Source: Diaporthe sp. PMI_573 (taxonomy: Eukaryota; Ascomycota; Sordariomycetes; Diaporthales; Diaporthaceae). From it: a DNA stretch of 64,000 bases. Below, one piece after another: positions 23,165 through 33,889 of this stretch. Position numbers and translations under genes: made by a program. The stretch lies in NCBI GenBank assembly GCA_021399435.1, contig JAJTUP010000004.1:2130851-2194850 (forward strand), in the 5' to 3' direction. The notes under the pieces are model-generated. The model ran no database searches, had not been told where the DNA came from, and worked only from the letters and a program-made list of their open reading frames with translations. Within the stretch, counting starts at the first letter, position 1. Each line of letters begins with the position of its first letter.

Positions 23165-24316
23165 TCAAGGTTGGCTTGGAATCGTGATGCTTATCCAGCT
23201 TGTCGCGCAACCCGCACCGACACCCACTATTTCAGAGCCGGATGGAATGTACTTTTTGGAAGCAACTGTGTTCCATCTTCCCTTGACATCACCGTTCTCA
23301 GTCTTAGGACCGCAGTTCCCATGCTCGCCCCAGCCCCAGGACAGCACGTCGCCGCCCTCCGTCACGACCACAGCGTGCTCACTGCCGATACTGATTTGAC
23401 TCAGTTTCGGCAACTGTGGCGGCGCTAATTGACCGTGATCATCCCGTCCCCAGCTCACCAGCTCGCCATCTTGCTTGAGGATGTAGACGCCGCCCCAGCT
23501 GGCACCAACGTCTTTCCAGCCCAGGGCTGTGGCCGGGGCCGTGGATCTGACACCTGCCTTGTCCGCACCTAGCACAAGTAATTCACCGCTCTCGGGAGGA
23601 CCGAACAGGCACGTAAACTCCCGGCCGCAGACGGCCCGCGAGACCCTAAAGCCAACGCCCTCAACCCTGCGCGGCTCGTCCGCCACACCATCAACAGCAG
23701 TCCCCAGCTGTCCCTTCCGCCCGTTGCCCCAGCCGTAGACCTCGCCGTTGCTGAGGACCGCCACGACGTGGCCCATGCAGGCGGCCAGGTCGACGACTTC
23801 GGCATCCCCACCGGGCGGGAAGTCCTTGATGCGCGAGATCGCCGGGGTCCGCACGATGAACTGCCCCTGGCCCAGCTCGCCCTTCATCCCGACGCCGAAG
23901 GCCGACACGGCCGTGTTCCTGCCTTTCTCGTCCGCCTGCACGATCACGGACGCCTCCCAGGTCGCGGCTATGAGCCTCACGGGCGCTGGCGTCGTCCCGC
24001 CCGCGGGGGTGGGCAGAGCGACGCTGTGCGCCACGTGCTGCTGCTGTCCAGTGCTGGCATCCTGGCCCGCGGGCCTGGCGGGCCCACAAGCGCCGGTGGA
24101 GGAGTCACCAGCACAGAAGAGCTGGCCCTCCGAGGTCAACAGCAGGGTGTGGTTGCCGCCGGCCGTGACCTGGATGATGGGCGCTGCGGGCTCGGACCCT
24201 GGGCTGAAGACGACCTGACGTGGTATGGAAACGTCCTGGTCGTGGCCGATGCCCAGCTGGCCGGACCCGTTGGAGCCGAGGGCGTAGACCACAGGCGTCG
24301 TGTTGGAAGCAGACAT
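23165..24316 (-). CDS. ATS1: RCC1-repeat protein, ATS1/KTI13-like
   Basis: Single exon, 383 residues from the ATG at 24316; the frame is open further upstream to 24520, but MSASNTTPVVYALGSNGSGQLGIGHD aligns its start with yeast Ats1 (MSCVYAFGSNG-type, recalled). RCC1-type beta-propeller repeats recur: VYALGSNGSGQLGIG, LFCAGDSSTGACG, VSAFGVGMKGELGQG, VYGWGNGRKGQLG, LVSWGRDDHGQL, VLSWGWGEHGNCG. Yeast Ats1/Kti13 pairs with Kti11 in diphthamide synthesis and Elongator-dependent wobble-uridine modification. Other RCC1 proteins are chromatin Ran-GEFs, but this one is shorter, with an ATS1-like start. The stop is 115 bp from the RAD9 stop. Confidence 0.83.
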   Translation of the reverse strand: MSASNTTPVVYALGSNGSGQLGIGHDQDVSIPRQVVFSPGSEPAAPIIQVTAGGNHTLLLTSEGQLFCAGDSSTGACGPARPAGQDASTGQQQHVAHSVALPTPAGGTTPAPVRLIAATWEASVIVQADEKGRNTAVSAFGVGMKGELGQGQFIVRTPAISRIKDFPPGGDAEVVDLAACMGHVVAVLSNGEVYGWGNGRKGQLGTAVDGVADEPRRVEGVGFRVSRAVCGREFTCLFGPPESGELLVLGADKAGVRSTAPATALGWKDVGASWGGVYILKQDGELVSWGRDDHGQLAPPQLPKLSQISIGSEHAVVVTEGGDVLSWGWGEHGNCGPKTENGDVKGRWNTVASKKYIPSGSEIVGVGAGCATSWISITIPSQP

Positions 24317-24945
24317 TGTGCTTGAAGACTCTCTGCGAGGAACCGAAGGAGTGGTCATGAGGTGCCTGGGTTGTGGCAAAGGGGCCTTGAGTGAGGACTT
24401 TCTCTTATGTGTTAGCATGTGGTCCGTGCGCACCGCTTCGTTCACCACACATGATCGTTGTAAAGTCTTGCATAGCGAAATTGACTGTAAATGCCTACAA
24501 AACACTGTCTCTTGTCCCATGGCACTTTATTATCTTGATATATAAGTCAAGAACTCAGAATAAAAAGTACAAACAGTCGATGAAGGCAGTGGCTCTCCGA
24601 CAGGACAGAGCCAGGATATCTAAGGAAGAGGCAGCTGTATGTCAATATCAATCGAATTGCTGAGGTGAAAATTGTTTCTCGATCTCCCTACTCCAGTGCT
24701 CTTGACGGCATCCCAACAGCAGGATTCACCGGTGTCAATAGTGGCGTGGGCCACGAGCTTGCAAATGATGGGACAGTTCCACTTCAACGGCCTTGTATTG
24801 GCTTTCCTGCACTGCAGATCCAGCAAGGTCTTTATGTACAAAGAAGGAAGGGGTTTAGGGACACTCGTGTGACGAATAATCGAAGCACCATAGCCATCCA
24901 AACGTGAAACCGCCCTTCGCAACAAGACTCGTAGATTTTATTCCA
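24317..24945. other. Intergenic, upstream of ATS1 and 3' of the Gly/Ala-repeat gene
   Basis: Contains the ATS1 promoter and leader and the 3' UTR of the next minus-strand gene. No motif or gene seen. Confidence 0.45.
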
Positions 24946-25619
24946 TCAAGCCAATCCGCCTCTACTATTTGGCGCCAAGGTTCTCGATGGCGCCCTCAGC
25001 TACAAGAGATTTGTTAGATCAAAAGTCCTTGGGTTGGCAAGATGATATTTGTCTACTCACCACCATCGAGGCCACCACCCACGTGGCACCAAGACCGTCT
25101 TTCTCGCCACCCCCGGCACCGCCGGCGCCGGCTGCACCTCCGAGGAGGCCAGTCTAAGGACAAACATCAGTTCACGTCTGTACTTCCCACATGCTGTGAC
25201 CATGGTAGGAGAGTGAATCACATACCAAGGCATCAAGACCACCTGCGCCTCCAGCTGCCCCAGAAGAAGAAGCACTCGCAGCGCTTCCCGTGCCAGTAGC
25301 ACCTCCAAGAAGACCGGTCTGAGCCTCCAAGATCAGTATGTGCTCGAAGGCTTTGCGGTAAGACGTCGTAAGGGGGGGGGGGGAGAAAGCCAACGCTTAC
25401 CAGGGCATCAAGGCCACCAGCCCCACCAGCACCACCAGTGGCGCCGCCTGTGCCCGTGGCACCTCCTCCCAGAAGGCCGGTGAGGGCGTCGAGCTGCCGC
25501 TCCTGCTTGGGGGCGAAGGCCTGGCCTGGCTGAACGGTACCCACGCGGCCTTGCACGCTCAGTGGGGCTGCCAGAGCCACGGCGGCGAAGGCGGCGATGA
25601 GAGCGATGTTGGAGTGCAT
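24946..25619 (-). CDS. Small secreted Gly/Ala-repeat protein (3' end uncertain)
   Basis: Exon 1 is 25619-25401 (73 codons), exon 2 is 25318-25226, exon 3 is 25153-25061 (both 93 nt, 31 codons, phase 0), and the final exon starts at 24999. Residues 1-18 or so form a signal peptide (MHSNIALIAAFAAVALAAP). The mature protein is three copies of a TGLLGGA...GGAGGLDAL module, with exons 2 and 3 each coding one module. Donors GTAAGC, GTATGT and GTGAGT are good. The end is ambiguous: staying in frame gives an unrelated tail to a TGA at 24946, whereas an out-of-frame reading gives GGLDG joined to EGAIENLGAK and a TAG at about 24970, which looks more natural. Probably cell wall or extracellular; no Cys and no GPI signal seen. 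Function unknown. Confidence 0.65.
25372..25383. repeat. Poly-G homopolymer (12 G) in an intron
   Basis: Twelve G in a row (C on the coding strand) inside intron 1 of the Gly/Ala-repeat gene. Such runs are prone to length errors, but this one is intronic and cannot explain the coding frame conflict. Confidence 0.9.
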
Positions 25620-28284
25620 TTCGAAAGAAACTTGAGTAAATAGAATTTAAGTCGCAGACTTGGAGTGAATGAGAAAGAGATAACCTGTGGGAGAGAAAAG
25701 GAATGCAGTGTGGTGAAGAAGACGAGAAGCCCAAACTAGTCGGGGGACATTCACATAGTTGTATATATATCGAGCGATTTCAATTATCTAGCACAGGACC
25801 GTTACCTGCACACTTCCCACATGCTCATATCATGTGCAGTCCCCATCCCAAGCTCCGCTCCTGGTGAGAAGCAGTGCCTCCTCGCCTCCTGACCTCCGCA
25901 GCCATGGTGCATCATGGACTGTTCCAAAGCCAAGGCCCGAGCTGCGCCAGAACCATCAGCCGAAAGACCGGACGAGCCGCCCGACTGGGCGCCCAGCCGC
26001 CACTGCTGCCAGGAGCGTTCGCCTTTCAGATGGCTGGCATAAATGCATCCCTTACGCCCTGGAATTAGGTGTCGACAGGTGGGGGTTTCGTGATTGAGTT
26101 GTTGTCCAAGTATGCCTTAGGGGTTGGTTTTAGCTCTCGGGAAGATGATCGACGGGTTCCCGAAACAAGATCTACGCGGGCTTGGGTTGCAGTTGCACTG
26201 GTACACAGCCAGCGTTCATGGGCGACTGAGCTGCGTACTCGACCAGCTAGACTCCCAGGCCGGCTTCGAAAAGATCTCGTCTGATAATATGGTCCTGTCA
26301 GCTCGTTCAGTCGAGAGGGGAAAACCGGGCGATGGAAGTTTACCCCGAAACAAAGACAGCTTCAGCCTGTGCAAGGGGCTGTTCTCGACGCTTTGACCGG
26401 GGCTGATTGCTGCCACTTGGTAGGGAGCCCCCTTCTTCGAATTAGGGATGAATTGTAGACATAATTACGTTCCTGAAATGTCGCGAGACCCTGTAGATTT
26501 TGACAAAATAAGCGTGTCGATACTCGGGAGTGGAAGGCAAAAGTTTAGCAGTGGGAAAGACTTCGACCACTGGGACCAGGAGGCGACTCCGCGCTTCCAT
26601 GCTTCGAGGTCTCTTGACAAATAGATGCCTAGCTGTGAGGTCAGAAGGCAGATCGAGATATAGCCCGCCTGCAAAATTTAAGCAACTCCCGGTTGATTGT
26701 AGTTCAGAGGAATTGACAGGTTGATGGAAGTTCCCCTCGACCTTCTCATACTCCTTGACTGAAGTCAAACACAACATTTTCCATCCAAGAGTGACTGTTG
26801 CCGGACCAACTGGGATTCATTGGCAAATTCTCAGATTTGTAAAAATCATGAACTGCTTTAATACACGGTTGACGCTGGCGTGAGCACTCACTTTTCGTCA
26901 AATGGGAACAGTCACGACTTGACAGTGGATTCTATTCGCACAATGTTGTCAATGTCATCGACCTGGCTCTTCCGCCGATTACTCTGGGCTCCATACCCAC
27001 GGCTCTCCCAAAGGAATCCCCTCAAGTTTGTGTGGACTGGGTCACCAGATCTGCTTGTTCGCCATGGCTCTCAGGCGTCATCCAAGACATCACCGGTGGT
27101 TTCTAGCCGGAAGACACGCGAGAGATTGGAGATGCGGTCGAGTAAGTACTGGGCAAAGATCAACTGGGAGCCGAAATTACTTGGTCAAGTGGATTTGGTT
27201 GACGCATCGGCGTGTAATCCCCAGTCAGTATGCAATAACAACCGAGCCTTGTCTTAGTCCAATATCAACAATGCCATGCTCGCTGACGATGCCCTTGCCA
27301 CTTATGTATGCTACGACTCCTGACCACGACGCCCACCGAGTCAAGCACAGTTGCTGAACCACTCCGAGCCATTTCATAGCTTTGCTACCTCTTCCTTGCT
27401 TTCAGTTAGGCAGCTATAGCTATAAGTCCACAATTCTTCACACTCAATTTGCACCCTCGTTGCCATAAGACGTGAAGGCTGTCTCACTTGGCTCTTTTTA
27501 TTAATTAAGACTATAACTTGAAACACTATAGACATAAACTGATCGAAGGGAAAAGAGGGAAGCAAACGAGAAGAGAGAAGATAAAAGAGAGGGGTTAGGT
27601 ATGGAAAGAAGAGGGGAAAAGATGATGAATACAAAGACAAAGCAACGGAACAATTATGAGTGAAGTTGACTCAACTGCCCCAAGATTATATTCCGAAAGA
27701 ACAAGTCGCCCCACTGCTCGTGAGGCCCGCGGACAGTTTGCGTTCCATACCTAGGTACTGTATCCTGGTCTTAAAAGTTGCAGCAATTTTCGCTTATGCA
27801 GAGTTATCACACTGACAGCACTTGAGTGGGGAAACACGCTGATAGGGACACTATTGTATCCTTATGTCCTCTTATTCGCCTATCACCTTCCCCATAAACT
27901 CACTGCCATGTTACCTGGCCCAAAATTTTCAATACCACCGTCCAGAAATAGACAGTACTTTTAGAAATATCAGCCGTGGCTGCTGACCCCGCACTGCGCA
28001 GTTCGGATATGTCTAGGCCCCGTAGCCATACATGGTCCCTAGTTCCCAAGGGTTGCATGGATCGTGACAGAGTCAGGTAGTCTGTAATTGGAGTTGGCAA
28101 CTATGTAACGCCCTGCTTACTGCGCATAGCCGACTTCGGCCTGCTCACATTGAGATTCCAAATGGATGCATGAACATGATGGCTCAGCAACGTATTTGAA
28201 GACATAAGTCTCTCCTCACTTCAACTATTCCCCTTCTCCCGGCTTGCTCATCACTTTGCAGTTTTTGGATTCTCTGAGACTATC
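25620..28284. other. Gene-poor segment upstream of the FAD oxidase
   Basis: 2.7 kb without a gene I can support. It holds the promoters of the Gly/Ala-repeat gene and the oxidase. Around 26930-27330 (+) there are protein-like fragments in different frames (for example VIDLALPPITLGSIPTALPK), separated by stops, with one GTAAGT. This could be a decayed gene but no family is recognisable. The segment 27500-27900 is AT-rich. Confidence 0.4.
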
Positions 28285-30084
28285 ATGGCGTGGCGCCCAT
28301 TTCTCCTAACGGCCTTCATGCCTTGGCTGGCCATGTCAGCCCCAAGAGCCAGTGGTGATGCTTGGTTGGCTTTCAATGCCTCGGTCAACGGCCGCTTGGA
28401 AAGAGATGTGCCTCTTGCGCTGCCGTGCTACAGCATTTACAATGGAATGCCACACACGGCGGATGAGACCCTTTGCGCACAGATTCGAGAGGACTATACG
28501 GATCCCAGCTTCCGCATCGAAGCTGTGGGCGGGTATATGAACGGGCAGGGCGAGGGTTGCATGTCAGAGCCAGCGGACCAGTGCCTTCTGGACGGCACCG
28601 TGAGCCCAGCGGCTCTGCCCCCGGCCAACAGCTCTTGCAACCAGGGCAGTGTCCCATCATACTACATTGCAGTACAGGGGGCCTCGGACGTGACCAAGGT
28701 TTTCGACTTCGCAAGAGAGTACAATGTGCCTCTATCCATCAAGAACAGCGGCCACGACTACATGACGCGCAACAGTCAAAAAGGCTCCCTCGCCATGTGG
28801 ACACATGACCTCCAGGACATGAGCCACCACGTCTCCTTCACGCCCGAGGGATGCAGCAGTGACCAGCACACCTATGCCGCCGTCATGACCCTCGGCGCAG
28901 GCGTCACCGCCAACGCCGCGACCACCTTCGCGACCGCTCACAACGCTACCATCCTCGTGCCGGCGTCCTCCACCGTCGGCATCTCGGGCGGGTTCGTCCT
29001 CGGCGGCGGGCGCGGCGTTCTGAGCCCCGTGTACGGCCTCGCCATCGACAGGGTCGTGCAGTTCCGCCTTGTCACGCCTGACGGGGTGCTGCGCACCGCC
29101 AATGCGTGCCAGAACCAGGACCTGTTCTGGGCGCTCCGCGGCGGCGGCGGCGGCACCTTCGGCGTGGTGCTCGAGTCCACGTCGCGCGTCGAGCCGGCGC
29201 CGATGCCCATCGCCGTCGCGCACATGGTGCTGCCGGCCAAAAACCTGACGGTCGACACCGCCATTGAGTGGATCCGGCTCGTGACGGAGGTGTCCCTCCC
29301 CTGGGCGCGGCAGGGCTGGGGTGGGCACATTGCTGCGTCATACATGACTTATATGAATCCGCTGCCACGCTTTGCAAACCTGAGCGACGGGGGAGCGTAT
29401 GCAGCCGAGTCCATGCGGACTGCTTCTGACTATGTTACCTCCCTTGGCGGCACGAGCGTTGTGGAAGTCCTGCCAAGCTGGGCTGACGTCTGGGTCAAGT
29501 ACAGCAAGCCCGAGGAACGACCTTCCGGGGCATGGCCCATCCTGAGCGGCCGGCTCATGCCAAAGCGTCTTTTTGAATCAGGATTGATGAAGGACGGCAT
29601 CGAGAACTTCTTGAGACAAGCGCAGCAGTATGGATTTAATCCGCTGAGTACCTACGTGCCGGCAGATCTGCCGTTCACGGTCGAGGGCAGTAGGGATGGC
29701 TACGATACCAACACGTCCACTAACCCAGGCTGGTATGACGCGGTGTGGAACCTCGCCTCGGGCTTGTCTATTCCCAGCAACGGCTCCTACGCGATGCGGC
29801 TGGAGGCTGCAGTGAACGGGTCCAAGATCTTACGGCTAGTACAAGATTTGGCCGGGCCCGGTAGCGCATCATATCTTCTTGAGTCCAGCCCGTTCACAAA
29901 CGACTGGAGAGAAGCGTGGTGGGGACCAAACTATCCGCGCTTGGTAGAGATCAAGAAGAAGTACGATCCCGACATGCTCCTTAAGTGCTGGAAGTGTGTT
30001 GGGTTTGAGGACGCTGACATGAAGAGTCCGAGGTATAGTTGCCAGGGGAAGCTGCAGGGTGATATTGATCGGGCCCTTTCATGA
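28285..30084 (+). CDS. Secreted FAD-linked oxidase (berberine-bridge-enzyme-like)
   Basis: Intronless, 599 residues. An N-terminal signal peptide (about 1-19, MAWRPFLLTAFMPWLAMSA) is followed by many N-glycosylation sequons. The FAD-binding PCMH domain begins near SYYIAVQGASDVTKVFDFAR. The flavin-attachment His is H157 in NSGHDYMTRN. The motif that often supplies a second, cysteinyl link reads YGLAIDRVVQF here, without Cys, so mono-covalent flavin is predicted. The central substrate domain is followed by the BBE C-terminal motif NYPRLVEIKKKYDPDMLLKC, split here by description only. Fungal relatives oxidise sugars, alcohols or secondary-metabolite intermediates with O2; the substrate cannot be read from sequence. 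It stands alone, with no PKS, NRPS, P450 or regulator nearby. No introns among intron-bearing neighbours is a mild oddity. Confidence 0.92.
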   Translation: MAWRPFLLTAFMPWLAMSAPRASGDAWLAFNASVNGRLERDVPLALPCYSIYNGMPHTADETLCAQIREDYTDPSFRIEAVGGYMNGQGEGCMSEPADQCLLDGTVSPAALPPANSSCNQGSVPSYYIAVQGASDVTKVFDFAREYNVPLSIKNSGHDYMTRNSQKGSLAMWTHDLQDMSHHVSFTPEGCSSDQHTYAAVMTLGAGVTANAATTFATAHNATILVPASSTVGISGGFVLGGGRGVLSPVYGLAIDRVVQFRLVTPDGVLRTANACQNQDLFWALRGGGGGTFGVVLESTSRVEPAPMPIAVAHMVLPAKNLTVDTAIEWIRLVTEVSLPWARQGWGGHIAASYMTYMNPLPRFANLSDGGAYAAESMRTASDYVTSLGGTSVVEVLPSWADVWVKYSKPEERPSGAWPILSGRLMPKRLFESGLMKDGIENFLRQAQQYGFNPLSTYVPADLPFTVEGSRDGYDTNTSTNPGWYDAVWNLASGLSIPSNGSYAMRLEAAVNGSKILRLVQDLAGPGSASYLLESSPFTNDWREAWWGPNYPRLVEIKKKYDPDMLLKCWKCVGFEDADMKSPRYSCQGKLQGDIDRALS

Positions 30085-30827
30085 TCAACAAGATTAGCAT
30101 TACTGATAGTAGACTCCCAACCCAGTTGCAGTGATTGCCGAACTGAGTGAATTTACCTATCAGTCTTTGAACACCGAGTGGGAATTAAACTTGCCGCTTG
30201 TGCCATCGTCACGGCTAATAGGAACCACCAGAGGTCGAGGAAACAGTGCCAACGATGGACCAGTCTGGTCAAGCTGCATGTGCCTTCTCCTCTATCCCAG
30301 CTTGGAATTATGTGCCACCAATGGCAGATCTCCTAGAAACTCTCCAAGGATTGTCAACGTTACAGGGGCCATACAGTCTACATAAATCAAGCAACATCAC
30401 AATAAAGCACAGATTAGGCCACATTACTCATTCCTTGCCATATTCAATCCTCGAATTGGAGACGTCTCGATGTTAATTTAGTTCGGGGTCATATACGTAG
30501 TACTTAGTTGTATAAGTATTCACTGAAGGTGGAAAATAATTAATTGGTATCGGTTCTTTTTGCTCGTAAGGTAGCTATTGAACGCTGAGTAGCTACTTGT
30601 CGAAGAGGCCGTCTTCGATATACAACTAAGCCATAGCTGGGAAGTAGCGCTATTTTCTTACTCTTGACTGACAACAAGTACTGATTTTTCAGTCCGCCGG
30701 TGACTGAGTATACATGGTTGTCTCGTGACCTAGTCTCGGTCATTCTAGGCTGCTTTCAAACGCCCTCTTCCAGTACCACACGGCTGAGGACCCATCTCAA
30801 GACATAGACTAAAAGTATCTTTACCTT
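30085..30827. other. Intergenic, FAD oxidase 3' to unknown gene 3'
   Basis: Convergent 3' region, AT-rich around 30470-30560. No gene or repeat seen. Confidence 0.45.
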
Positions 30828-31475
30828 TCAGGTCCTCCCAAGGTCGGTAGTGTCGTTGAATTGGCTGCTGTTAAAGGGCAGCAAATCGTTAGTGCCAAGG
30901 TCAAACAGAGGCGGCGGTGGTTCTCTTGATGGGTCATATTGGGCATGGAAATCGTGCGACACATCATAAATGGGCCAACTGTGAAATGGCCGCGTCTGAA
31001 ATGCGAACCGAAGCAATACCAGCAGGTCGTTCAGAACAGGGACGTTTGTAATCTTCCAGCAGCACCTATGCGCACAGAACATAACCCGGTCTGGATCTCT
31101 CTGGTCGCAGAACGTCGCGCGATCTAATCCATAATCGCAGAAGCGGACGAAGTTCTTGAATCCGAGTGCGTCGGTTGCCCATCGCGGATTGTGTGGCTCA
31201 TTCCAGATTGAGTCGACGTCGGTTGTTTCCAATAGCGCGCGGACAGAGCCATCAGAGGCAGTACAGGGAAATACTTGAAGGAAAGATCGTCGGCATCATG
31301 AGGCTGAAGGAGGACAGAACTCCCGGAGATCACTGCACATACGTGAGATTAGCTCACTCCTCCATTGTGGGCGCACTGCCGAGTGCTCATATGGAAGACG
31401 TTCAAGGCATAGGAAGCAGCGCCAGAGTCGACTGACATAGAGAGCCTGTGGGTCATCAGGAGGAACTACGGGCAT
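30828..31475 (-). CDS. Uncharacterised Cys/Trp-rich protein
   Basis: Two exons, 31475-31343 and 31273-30828, joined by a 69-nt intron (donor GTATGT, acceptor TTCAAG), give 192 residues. The start MPVVPPDDPQALYVSRLWRC is the only ATG that makes the exon-1 frame run into the donor. Exon 1 has a CxxC (RCFLCLERLP). Exon 2 contains DRVMFCAHRCCWKI and a predicted helical LNDLLVLLRFAFQ, then PPLFDLGTNDLLPFNSS near the end. This reminds me of fungal F-box-associated orphan proteins with a CxHxxCW block, but I cannot name a family. No signal peptide. Branch site is weak, so the intron is moderately supported. Confidence 0.6.
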
Positions 31476-31971
31476 GATTGGGAGTGGTTTCGGTTCGAAA
31501 GAAGGGAGAGCCTGGAAAGACGACTGTTACAGGTCAGACATGACATCTTTCTACGTGCCTCCTGTACTGTCCATCGTGTGCCTGTTTTGTGAGAGGCAGT
31601 TGACTGGACCGTTGGTCGGGTCGAGGCCCACAGGTGTTGTTGAGGGTAGGTAGTGTACCTAAGTACCGCCACAGGAGGTGGGTCCGAACAGGGAATGTGG
31701 GGCTGCCAAGCTAAGAACGGCTTAGCGCCTGAGCCACGGAGCTCGCTGAAGCTTTCCTCCGGACGTAAATTTTGATATGAAAACTCGACGGTCTCGTCAA
31801 CTTCGTCTTTGCTTCACACCACCTTCGTCAACATTCACACGGCAGCAGCTCACACCTCCCTCGCGCCGGGAAGCAACAAGCTGTCCACGAGAGCGTCAGA
31901 GCTCCTAGAATGTGATCCGTTTCTTGCGAGCTCTGTGCCACTCCCACTTGCTGGTTGATCGATCTGCAAAG
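31476..31971. promoter_or_regulatory. Divergent upstream region, unknown gene / TYR1
   Basis: 496 bp between two divergent starts, so both promoters lie here. The TYR1 side is pyrimidine-rich (about 31800-31870). I see no TGACTCA, the usual Gcn4/CPC1 amino-acid control site. Confidence 0.4.
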
Positions 31972-33889
31972 ATGGCTGCTTCATCGCAAACCTCTCAGGT
32001 GCCTGAGGGCATGGAGGGCTTTACTGTCGGCATCATTGGCATGGGCGATATGGGCAAGATGTATGCTCGGCGACTCGCTGCAGCTGGCTGGAGGTAATTC
32101 GCTCGCCCGTCCCATCTCATTTGGTTCCAAAGCAGAGGAAAGCAGCCCTCGATTGATCTGGTAAGTGACAACATCATCAGCTTCCTTTCACTACACAACA
32201 CCACCACCTCCCTTTCCAATGATGACTTGAGTGCATTTGGCTAGAGTATCGCACATTGACCGTTTCGGTTGGTGGGCTTTCCATGATGAAATATCTCAGC
32301 TACCTTTAAAACTTGTCTGAAGCACAAACATTCACAATCTGTCTGTTCATTCAATGGTCAGGAATTCAGCTAACCTTGCTCAAGAACTGCAGGACTATGC
32401 AAGCTCCGAGCTTGCCCGGCACTGTCACGGGTCATGCTAACGGTTCTCATGTGAGGCAGAATCAAGGCTTGCGACCGGATGGACAAGTTTGAGGGCTTGC
32501 GAGACGAGTTCGCCGACAATGTACGGTCTTGCCATCATGTCCCATGTACCTCAGCATAACCCAGTACAGGCAGCATGCTGAGACTTGGCTGTTTTAGAAT
32601 AATATACAAATCCTCCAAAATGGACATCTTGTCTCGAGAACGAGTGACTACATCCTCTACAGTGTAGAAGCCGCTGTGCTCGGCAACGTCGTAAAAGAAT
32701 ATGGCCCTTGTGCGCTCGCATCAGTCCAAACCATGGCATCATGAGTCTTCACTTACCAGGTTTATGTCACAGCTACCAAGTTGAACGCCATCGTCGGGGG
32801 CCAGACGTCCTGCAAGGCGCCTGAGATTGAGGCATTCGAGAGGCACCTGCCTTCCGATGTCCACATTGTCTCATGCCACTCCCTACACGGGCCCAACGTT
32901 GACCCGCGGGGCCAACCTCTGGTCAGTATGCCCCGATAACGCGACGTCACGAGGGCCACACCCGTTGACCAACAGTCCCGCAGGTCCTCATCAAGCACCG
33001 CGCATCGGACGAGGCGTTCGCCAAGGTGGAAGCGGTCCTCCGGTGCCTGAACTCCAAGCACGTTCACCTATCCGCACGGGAGCACGACCGCATCACGGCG
33101 GACACGCAGGCGGTTACGCACGTGGCATTCCTGTCGATGGGCAAGGCGTGGCACGCGATGCAGCAGTTCCCGTGGGAGGGTGCGCGGTACGTGGGCGGGA
33201 TCGAGAACGCAAAGATCAACCTGACGCTGCGCATCTACTCGCAGAACTGGCACGTGTACGCGGGGCTGGCGATCCTAAACCCGGAGGCGCGCAAGCAGAT
33301 CACGCAGTACGCGCGCAGCACGACGGAGCTGTACAAGCTGATGCTCGAGGGCCAGCACGACGAGCTGCGGCGGCGGGTGTACGCGGCCAAGGAGAAGGTG
33401 TTCGGCAAGGAGGACGACTACGACGGGGCCAAGTGGCCGACGGCGCCGCTGCTGCAGGACAGCCTGCTCGACCGCTTCAGCCTGGGCAAGAAGCCCGAGG
33501 AGGGCAAGGCGCTGCCCAACAACCACCTGAGCCTGCTCGCCATGGTGGACTGCTGGAGCGCCCTCGGCATCGTCCCGTACGACCACATGATCTGCTCGAC
33601 GCCGCTGTTCCGCCTGTGGCTAGGCGTCACCGAGAACCTGTTCCGCCACCCGGAGCGGCTGGACGACGCCCTGCGCACCGCGGTCGAGGACAACACCTTC
33701 CGGTCCGACGACCTCGAGTTCACATTTGCCGCCCGAGGCTGGGCCGAGTGCGTCTCGCTAGGCCATTTCGAGACCTGGATGGAGAGGTTCAAGGTGACGC
33801 AGCGTTTCTTCGAGCCGAGGTTCACGGAGGCCACCAAGATCGGCAATGCGATGGTTAAGGCCGTTCTTGAAACCACACAAGGCGCCTAG
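31972..33889 (+). CDS. TYR1: Prephenate dehydrogenase (tyrosine biosynthesis)
   Basis: Five exons, 31972-32093, 32460-32520, 32598-32709, 32773-32921 and 32984-33889, give 449 residues (yeast Tyr1 about 450). The dinucleotide-binding motif GIIGMGDMGKMYARRL is at about 20-35. Conserved Tyr1 blocks follow in order: GHLVSRTSDYILYSVEA, IVGGQTSCKAPEIEAFE, HSLHGPNVDPRGQPL, ITADTQAVTHVAFLSMG, NLTLRIYSQNWHVYAGLAI, NNHLSLLAMVDCW, DHMICSTPLFRLWLG. It oxidatively decarboxylates prephenate to 4-hydroxyphenylpyruvate using NADP+ (yeast type), the committed step to tyrosine. Intron 1 is 366 nt, far longer than the others (77, 63, 62 nt). All junctions restore the family alignment, so the model is strong. 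Confidence 0.95.

Noticed and set aside
26880..27360. Possible decayed gene with protein-like fragments in several frames
   Set aside because: No family recognised and no consistent exon set; not enough to call a pseudogene.
32827..33858. 343-codon plus-strand open frame
   Set aside because: Alternative frame over TYR1 exons 4-5; the Tyr1 motifs are in the other frame.
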